Positions 58,716 through 64,000 of a DNA stretch of 64,000 nucleotides are shown in pieces. Within the stretch, counting starts at the first letter, position 1. Every line of letters begins with the position of its first letter. This DNA comes from Lentzea xinjiangensis (GTDB taxonomy: Bacteria; Actinomycetota; Actinomycetes; Mycobacteriales; Pseudonocardiaceae): assembly GCF_900110955.1 (NCBI RefSeq), contig NZ_FOFR01000009.1, forward strand, positions 62,001 to 126,000, read 5' to 3'. Below the pieces are notes generated by a model. It was not told the origin of the DNA. It made no database searches and was given only the letters and a program-made list of their open reading frames with translations. Made by a program: the position numbers and the translations under genes.

Positions 58716-61316
58716 GTGCACGTCGGCATCCTCGGTCCCGTTGAGGCGCACTCCCCGGACGGCAAGATCGCGGTGGGTGGCCCACGTCCGCGCACCCTGC
58801 TGGCCGCGCTGGCGCTGCGCGTGGGCGAGATCGTCCCGCTGGACCGGCTGATCGACGAGCTCTACGGCTCGGAGCCGCCCTCGGACGCCGCCAACGCCCT
58901 GCAGGGCCAGGTCTCGCGGCTGCGCCGGGCACTGGGCGACGCCGGGCTGGTCGAGTTCCAGCCCGCCGGGTACCGCCTGGTCCTCGCGGCCGAGCAGGTC
59001 GACGCCCACCGGTTCGCGGCGCTCGCGGCGGACGGGGAGCGGGAAGCGGAGCGGGGCGACCCGAGGGCGGCGGAGTCCCTGCTGTCCGAGGCGCTCGGGC
59101 TGTGGCGCGGGCCCGCACTCGCCGACGTCGCCCTGGCGGACCACGCGACCCGGCTCGAACAGCAGCGGGTCTCCGCGGTCAGCGCGTTGATCGCCGCGCG
59201 GGTCCGGCTCGGCAGGGCCGAGGTGCGGGAGATCCAGGACCTGGTGCACCAGCGGCCACTGGACGAACGGCTGCGCGGCTTCCTGGTGCTCGCGCTGGCC
59301 CAGCAGGGCCGCCAGGCCGAGGCGCTGCGGGCGTTCGAGGACGCGCGGGCGGTGCTGGCCGACGAGCTGGGCGCGGACCCGTCCCCGGAGCTGCGGGCGA
59401 TCCACCTGCAGGTCCTGCGCGGCCAGGCGCACCGCGAACCGCCCGCGCAGCTCACCGGTTTCGTGGGCAGGCAGGAGGAGCTGCGGCGGATCGCGGGGCT
59501 GACGTCCCGGCTGGTCACGCTCACCGGTCCCGGCGGGGCGGGCAAGACCCGGCTCGCCCTGCGGGCCGCGCCGCCGTCCGCGATCTTCGTCGACCTCGCG
59601 CCGGCCAAGGACGTCGCCGCGGCGACCCTGCAGGCTCTGGGGCTCAAGGAGACCGTGCTGGCACCGGAGGACCGGCTCACGCTCGCGCTGCGCGACCGCG
59701 ACGCGACGCTGGTCCTGGACAACTGCGAGCACCTCGTCGGCCAGGCCGCCCGGCTGGCGCAGCACCTGCTCAGCACGTGCCCCTCGCTGCGGATCCTCGC
59801 CACGAGCCGGGAAGCGCTGGGCATCACCGGCGAGGCGCTGTGCCCGGTGCCACCGCTCGACCCCGAGCAGAGCGCGGCGCTGTTCACCGACCGCGCCCGC
59901 CTGGTGAACCCCGCGTTCGTGCCGGACCGGCACACCGCCGACATCTGCCGCGGCCTCGACGGGCTGCCGCTCGCCATCGAGCTCGCCGCCGCCCGCACGC
60001 GGACGCTGACCACGCGCGAGATCGCCGACCGGCTGGGCGACCGCTTCCGCCTGCTCGGCAAGGGGAACCGCGCCGCCGCGCCCCGCCACCGGACGCTGCG
60101 CGCCGTCGTGGAGTGGAGCTGGGACCTGCTCACCGACGACGAGCGTGACCTCGCGGCGGCGCTCGCCACGTTCAATGGCGGGGCGACGCTCGAAGCCGCG
60201 GAACAGGTGGGCGGGCACGCCGTCGAGGTGCTCGAGGCGTTGGTGGACAAGTCCCTGGTGGAGGCCTCCGACGGCCGCTACCGGATGCTGGAGACCATCC
60301 GCGAGTTCTGCTCGCAGCACAGCCGCGCCGACGCCGCGCACGCCGCCTACTTCCACGCGCTGGCCCGGCGCGCGGACCCCGAGCTGCGCGGGCGCGACCA
60401 GGTGGAGTGGCTCGCACGCCTGTCCGCCGAGCACGCGAACCTGTTGCAGGCCGTCGAGTGGACCGTCGCGCACGACCCCGCTCGCGCGCTGCGGCTCATC
60501 GGTGACCTCTCCTGGTACTGGTACCTGAAGGGCAGCCGCACGGAGGTCGGGGACCTGGCCCGCGCGCTGCTGGCGCGCGTGCCGGAGGAGTCCACCGAGG
60601 AGTACGCGATCCTGCTGGCCCTGGCCGCGCCCGAACGCGTGCAGAGCAAGCTGCTGGAGCTGCGCGGCCCGATCCGCCAGCCATTCGTGCTCATCGCGTG
60701 GGCCATGCTGGCCGGTCCGCCGGACCCGTCCACCCCGCGCATCCGGCTGCACGACGAGGTCGAGCGCAGCGAGGACCCGTGGGTCCAGGGCCTGATCGCG
60801 TTCAGCACCGCCTACACCGGCTGGATGACGACCGGCGACCGCGAGACCGCGGTCCGCCAGTCCAGGGAGGCGTTGCGCAGGTTCCAGGACCTGGGCGAGC
60901 GCTGGGGTTCGGCCCAGGTCCTGGACGTGCTCGCCACCATCACCGAGGACCCGCGGGAAGCCCTCGCGCTGACCGAGGAGGCGCTCCTCGCCGTCGAGGA
61001 GCTGGGTGCCGAGGAGGAGCTCGCCGAGCTCCGCGCCCGGCGGGCCGACCGGCTGCTGGCCCTCGGCCGGGAGGAGGAGGCCGAACGCGACTACCTCCAG
61101 GCCCTGGACCTCGCGACCACGGCCGGCCTCGCGGCCACCCGCGCGCTCGCCGGCGCGGGCCTCGCCAGGACGGCCCACCGCAGGGGCGAGCAGGCCCGCG
61201 CGGACGAGCTGCTGCGGGAGGCCCGGCGGGAACTGGGGTTCGGCTGGCAGCACACGGCGGCCAGGCAGCACGTCGAGGAGCTGCTCAGCGAGCTGGCGCG
61301 TACTCGGGAAGCTTGA
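58716..61316 (+). CDS. SARP/AfsR-type regulator with NB-ARC and TPR domains
   Basis: 866 aa. Residues 1-90 are an OmpR-like winged helix, 95-235 a BTAD domain (SARP), then an NB-ARC ATPase with Walker A T-G-P-G-G-A-G-K-T and Walker B T-L-V-L-D-N-C-E-H, then a TPR-like tail. Such regulators activate secondary-metabolite genes. No biosynthetic cluster is in the window. The start GTG lies four bases after the AraC stop, so translation may be coupled. Its 3' end overlaps the convergent monooxygenase by 32 bases. Confidence 0.9.
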   Translation: MHVGILGPVEAHSPDGKIAVGGPRPRTLLAALALRVGEIVPLDRLIDELYGSEPPSDAANALQGQVSRLRRALGDAGLVEFQPAGYRLVLAAEQVDAHRFAALAADGEREAERGDPRAAESLLSEALGLWRGPALADVALADHATRLEQQRVSAVSALIAARVRLGRAEVREIQDLVHQRPLDERLRGFLVLALAQQGRQAEALRAFEDARAVLADELGADPSPELRAIHLQVLRGQAHREPPAQLTGFVGRQEELRRIAGLTSRLVTLTGPGGAGKTRLALRAAPPSAIFVDLAPAKDVAAATLQALGLKETVLAPEDRLTLALRDRDATLVLDNCEHLVGQAARLAQHLLSTCPSLRILATSREALGITGEALCPVPPLDPEQSAALFTDRARLVNPAFVPDRHTADICRGLDGLPLAIELAAARTRTLTTREIADRLGDRFRLLGKGNRAAAPRHRTLRAVVEWSWDLLTDDERDLAAALATFNGGATLEAAEQVGGHAVEVLEALVDKSLVEASDGRYRMLETIREFCSQHSRADAAHAAYFHALARRADPELRGRDQVEWLARLSAEHANLLQAVEWTVAHDPARALRLIGDLSWYWYLKGSRTEVGDLARALLARVPEESTEEYAILLALAAPERVQSKLLELRGPIRQPFVLIAWAMLAGPPDPSTPRIRLHDEVERSEDPWVQGLIAFSTAYTGWMTTGDRETAVRQSREALRRFQDLGERWGSAQVLDVLATITEDPREALALTEEALLAVEELGAEEELAELRARRADRLLALGREEEAERDYLQALDLATTAGLAATRALAGAGLARTAHRRGEQARADELLREARRELGFGWQHTAARQHVEELLSELARTREA

Positions 61317-62306
61317 TCGCGGTCGCCGCCCTCAGGTCCATCCGGGCGAACACCGGCATCTTCGGCAACAGCGCGAACACCCGGTCCCGCAGCCACATCC
61401 CCGGCCTGGTCGCCGGGACGAGGAACGGCCCGGGGTTGCCCTGGCAGCCGCGCGCGTACGGGCCGATCAGGGCTTCGTAGCGGCGAAGGCGTCGCCGCCC
61501 GCCGCCATCTCCCCCGCCAGCACGTAGGCGGAGACGACCGCGAGCCCGGTTCCCATGCCGCCGAGCGTCGACCCGTACCCGGCGTCGCCGATCAAGGCGA
61601 CCCGGCCGGAGCTGACCGACGGCATCCGGACCCTGCTGACCGAGTCGAAGTAGACCCCCGGCGCCACCAGCGAGTCCGGCATGAGCTCCGGCGGCACCGG
61701 GGACCGGTACATCAGCCACCCCGGCGCGCTCACGACGCCCGGCGAGCACGTCAGGTCGTGGTCGTCGCCATCGGCGTCCCAGATCGCGAAGTAGTAGCCC
61801 TGGAACTCCGGCCGGTACCGCGGGAAGACCAGCCGCCGCACGCCGGAGCGCATCCCGTCGGCGCCGATCACGAAGTCGAACCGCCGCGAGGGCCCGTGCG
61901 CGAACGTCACGTCCACGCCGTCCCCGTCGTCGTGCAGCGACGTGACCCAGTCACCGAACACGTACTCGGCGTCGGCCGCGCTCAGCTCGTACAGCAGGCG
62001 CGAGAGGTCGCCGCGGAGGATCTCCACGTCCCCCGCGGTGAACGAGCCGGGCAGCCGCGCGCGTTCGCGCCCGTCGAGGCCGCGGAACACCATGTCGCGC
62101 GGTGTCGTGCGCGCTGCCAGCACCGCGTCCAGCACACCCATCCGCCGCAGCACGGACAGGTGCGCCTCGCCGCGGAAGTCCACGGGCTGACCGCCGCCGC
62201 GCAGCGACGGCGCCCGTTCCACCACGACCGGTGAGAAGCCGAACCGCGCCAGCCAGTGGGCGAGCGCGGGCCCGGCGATCCCCGCTCCCGAGATCAGTAC
62301 GTCCAT
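61285..62306 (-). pseudogene. FAD-dependent monooxygenase interrupted by a frameshift
   Basis: The first frame (ATG at 62306) gives about 280 residues of PHBH-type monooxygenase: G-A-G-I-A-G-P-A-L near the start, F-V-I-G-A-D-G, and A-L-I-G-D-A-G. It then stops at 61467 after ...D-A-F-A-A-T-K-P. A second frame continues R-Y-E-A-L-I-G-P-Y-A-R and W-L-R-D-R-V-F to a stop at 61285. One missing C in a GCCCGC context near 61484 would restore ...A-F-A-R-Y-E-A. Either a real disruption or a homopolymer error. Without the last 65 residues, the enzyme may still fold around FAD but lacks its C-terminal helices. Confidence 0.75.
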
Positions 62307-62340
62307 GGGAGCAGACAACGCCGGGCCGCTGACCGGACGC

Positions 62341-62937
62341 CTACGATCCGCTGATGGCCTTCAGCATCTGCGAGACCTGGCCCTGCCGGGTGCTGACCAC
62401 GCGCTCCGCGTAGGACGTGGCCTCCGGGTTCATGCCGTCCTTCTTCTCCGCGAGGGCCATCTCCACGGCAGCGCCCTGGTGACCGGCCATCAGGTTGAGG
62501 AAGGAGAGGTCGAACTCGGCCCCGTTCTTGTTCTTGGTGTCGTCGATGACCTTGTCGTCGAGCAACGGCTGCCCTCCGTGAGCGGCGTGCAGGTCCGCAC
62601 CACCGCCTTCCGGTTTGCCCCAGAGCTTCAGCCACGACTTGAGCATCGAGAGCTCCTCGCGCTGGGTCGCGTCGATCGCGCCCGCGAGGTCCTTCGCCTC
62701 CTGCTTGGTCGCCTTGGCCAGCGCGACCTGCGAGAGGCTGACGCCGAGCTGCAGGTGGTCCACCATCATCTGCACGAACATCACGTCCGCGTCGTTGAAC
62801 CTCGCGCTGGCGGCGGGTACGGGTGGTGCGGTGGAGGACGCGCCGTGTCCGTGGGCTCCCTGGCCCCGCGGCACGACCGCCTCTCCCCCGCACCCCGCCA
62901 GCGCCAGGACCGCGACCGCGATCACCAGGCGCTTCAT
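62341..62937 (-). CDS. DUF305 lipoprotein
   Basis: 198 aa with a lipoprotein signal (L-A-L-A-G-C) and two DUF305/ferritin-like helical repeats: D-V-M-F-V-Q-M-M-V-D-H and F-L-N-L-M-A-G-H-Q-G-A. His, Met and Asp residues suggest metal or copper binding, as in DUF305 copper-related proteins. Outer-face anchored. It follows the AA10 gene by four bases, so the two may be co-transcribed; a role in copper supply to the AA10 enzyme is speculation. Confidence 0.85.
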   Translation of the reverse strand: MKRLVIAVAVLALAGCGGEAVVPRGQGAHGHGASSTAPPVPAASARFNDADVMFVQMMVDHLQLGVSLSQVALAKATKQEAKDLAGAIDATQREELSMLKSWLKLWGKPEGGGADLHAAHGGQPLLDDKVIDDTKNKNGAEFDLSFLNLMAGHQGAAVEMALAEKKDGMNPEATSYAERVVSTRQGQVSQMLKAISGS

Positions 62938-62941
62938 CGGA

Positions 62942-63685
62942 TCAGATCCGCTCCCACAACGACGCCACGTTCGGCGGTTCCCAGCCGGTCAGCGAGGTGT
63001 GGGCCTGGCGGCACCGGTACGTGGAGCCGCCGTAGGTCACCGTCGCGCCGACGGCGTAGGAGGTGTTCGGCGCCCACGTCCCGCTCGCCGGGGGCTGGGA
63101 GGTCGGCGGGTTCGTGGTGGGCGGGGTGGTCGTCGGCGGCTTCGTGGTCGTGGGCGGGGGCTGGGTGCCGCCACCGTTGATGTTGACGTCGATGCAGGAG
63201 TAGAACGCGGCACCCGTGTCGGCGATGTTCCAGATCGCGAAGATCTTCTGCCGGCCGGAGAACCCGCTCAGGTTGACGGTGTGCCGGACCGGGTCGACCG
63301 GTGCCGCGTTGTTGCCGTTGACGTACCCGACGCGCGTGCCGTTGATGTAGTACTCGTAGTCACGCGTCTTGTGCCGGGCGGTGAACGTCCAGCCGACCGA
63401 CAGGGTGGTGCCGGTGTCGGTCGCCTTCCAGCCGAAGTTGTCGTTGTTGAGCACGTCGAAGTCGCCGCGGCTGCCGTTGCAGTTCATCATGCCCTTGGGG
63501 CCTTCGGCGCTCTGCGGCTCCCACTGGGGAGCACCGCAGTTCTGCACGGCCCCGGTCGCACACTGCGCCGCACGGCTGGGCGGCGACGAGACGTAACCAT
63601 GCGCGCTGGCCGAACCCACCGGCGTGATGAGGATGATGGCGGGGACGGCGGCCATGACCAGCGCCGCTTTGCGAGAGAGTTTCAT
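62942..63685 (-). CDS. AA10 lytic polysaccharide monooxygenase with CBM
   Basis: 247 aa. After a signal peptide cleaved before His29 (A-S-A|H-G-Y-V), the copper histidine brace is His29 and His105 (A-R-H-K-T), with Phe161 (A-F-Y-S-C) as axial residue. A Thr/Pro linker (about 171-200) leads to a CBM5/12-like carbohydrate-binding module (W-A-P-N-T-S-Y-A-V-G). It oxidatively cleaves chitin or cellulose. ATG start; a DasR-type palindrome upstream suggests induction by N-acetylglucosamine. Confidence 0.95.
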   Translation of the reverse strand: MKLSRKAALVMAAVPAIILITPVGSASAHGYVSSPPSRAAQCATGAVQNCGAPQWEPQSAEGPKGMMNCNGSRGDFDVLNNDNFGWKATDTGTTLSVGWTFTARHKTRDYEYYINGTRVGYVNGNNAAPVDPVRHTVNLSGFSGRQKIFAIWNIADTGAAFYSCIDVNINGGGTQPPPTTTKPPTTTPPTTNPPTSQPPASGTWAPNTSYAVGATVTYGGSTYRCRQAHTSLTGWEPPNVASLWERI

Positions 63686-63781
63686 CTTCCGAACTCCTTG
63701 GATCGTTCCCAGGCAGGGTGGCCCCAGGCAGGAGGGGCGGGAACCGGGAGCGCTGCAGATCGCTCACCGATCCAGTTTCGG

Positions 63782-63797
63782 TATGGTCTAGACCATA
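63782..63797. promoter_or_regulatory. DasR-type operator (dre)
   Basis: Perfect 16-base palindrome TATGGTCTAGACCATA, about 100 bases upstream of the AA10 gene. It contains the TGGTCTAGACCA core known for the GntR-family repressor DasR, which releases DNA on binding glucosamine-6-phosphate. Confidence 0.85.
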
Positions 63798-63954
63798 AAC
63801 CGGGACTCGGAAAGTGGTCAAGCGATCACCGGGCACCGACCTGGAATCGGTGGCTGCCAACAGGTCCACCCGCACGACTGGTCCTGTCCACGTTCGGGCG
63901 ACAGCGCCGCTCAAGCCATTGGTGCAAACCTGTCGGCAGTGGGTATCCGGTGGC

Positions 63955-64000
63955 ATGCGTGATTTCGACGAGCCCAGCAGGGCGACAGGCCCCGGCGTGG
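63955..64000 (+). CDS. Possible start of a gene cut by the window edge
   Basis: An ATG at 63955 opens a frame that remains open to the edge (M-R-D-F-D-E-P-S-R). It would be divergent from the AA10 gene. No clear ribosome site; only 15 codons can be seen, so this is a guess. Confidence 0.25.
   Translation, partial: MRDFDEPSRATGPGV

Noticed and set aside
1-64000. tRNA, rRNA, insertion sequences, prophage genes or integration sites
   Set aside because: No cloverleaf-like sequence, transposase motif, phage structural protein, integrase or flanking direct repeats were found by eye; weak signals cannot be excluded without a covariance search.

Overview
The window is high-GC DNA (codon third positions are almost all G or C) with heavy use of GTG starts and ATGA/GTGA stop-start overlaps. 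It carries SARP and large LuxR ATPase regulators, an ECF/SigE-type sigma factor, F420-type luciferase-like oxidoreductases, an MAB_1171c-type membrane protein, an AA10 chitin/cellulose monooxygenase with a DasR-type operator, and a long surface protein with an LAxTG sortase signal. Together these indicate a filamentous actinomycete. The style suggests Pseudonocardiales (Lentzea, Saccharothrix or Actinosynnema-like), but that is inference. I saw no rRNA, tRNA, CRISPR array, transposase or phage structural gene.

Layout. 17-10343 (minus): nine tightly coupled genes form an extended TerY-P-type signalling/conflict locus. Its core is a vWA protein, a PP2C phosphatase and two atypical kinases. Around the core are a DUF4407 membrane protein, a LIM-like/DA1-like zinc peptidase, a class III cyclase-like protein, a P-loop (STAND-like) ATPase and an SPFH-like coiled-coil protein. 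The cyclase-like protein and the ATPase carry matching short motifs that look like a bacterial amyloid-signalling pair. 10808-12820: a MarR regulator divergent from a luciferase-like/hemerythrin fusion. 12867-18117 (minus): a secreted M6-type protease and an SdrD-like surface protein. 18282-21995: DUF2252, glycosyltransferase, TetR and DsbA-like genes. 22001-22915: a GGDEF protein. 23130-27040: an XRE / ImmA-IrrE / MAB_1171c / FAD-monooxygenase operon. 27024-28531: a VOC protein and a divergent WYL regulator around a palindrome. 28856-34224: a DUF4262 gene, a TPR-CHAT-TIR protein, and a frameshifted ECF sigma gene with a TPR partner.

34284-43939: methyltransferase, solitary Vsr nuclease, SigE-family sigma factor with an LCP protein, a large LuxR regulator, a secreted C39-like peptidase, TetR, and two glycosyltransferases. 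44009-46955 (minus): a compact two-component/partner-switching cluster (LuxR response regulator, HATPase, PAS histidine kinase, lone receiver, STAS). 46960-48895: a damaged FAD oxidoreductase divergent from a LysR regulator. 48917-50283: a 30-codon leader ORF, alternative hairpins and a divergent second EF-Tu. 50375-55292 (minus): a six-gene metabolic/stress cluster. 55371-55744: two convergent zinc-ribbon genes. 55877-61316: SRPBCC, alpha/beta hydrolase, DUF2000/AraC pair and SARP regulator. 61285-63685 (minus): a frameshifted FAD monooxygenase, a DUF305 lipoprotein and an AA10 monooxygenase.

Main points of interest are the extended TerY-P locus with its motif pair, the CHAT-TIR fusion, an 18-of-20 base element shared by the upstream regions of these two loci, the leader/attenuator-like structure before the EF-Tu paralogue, and three interrupted genes whose lesions are visible in the sequence.
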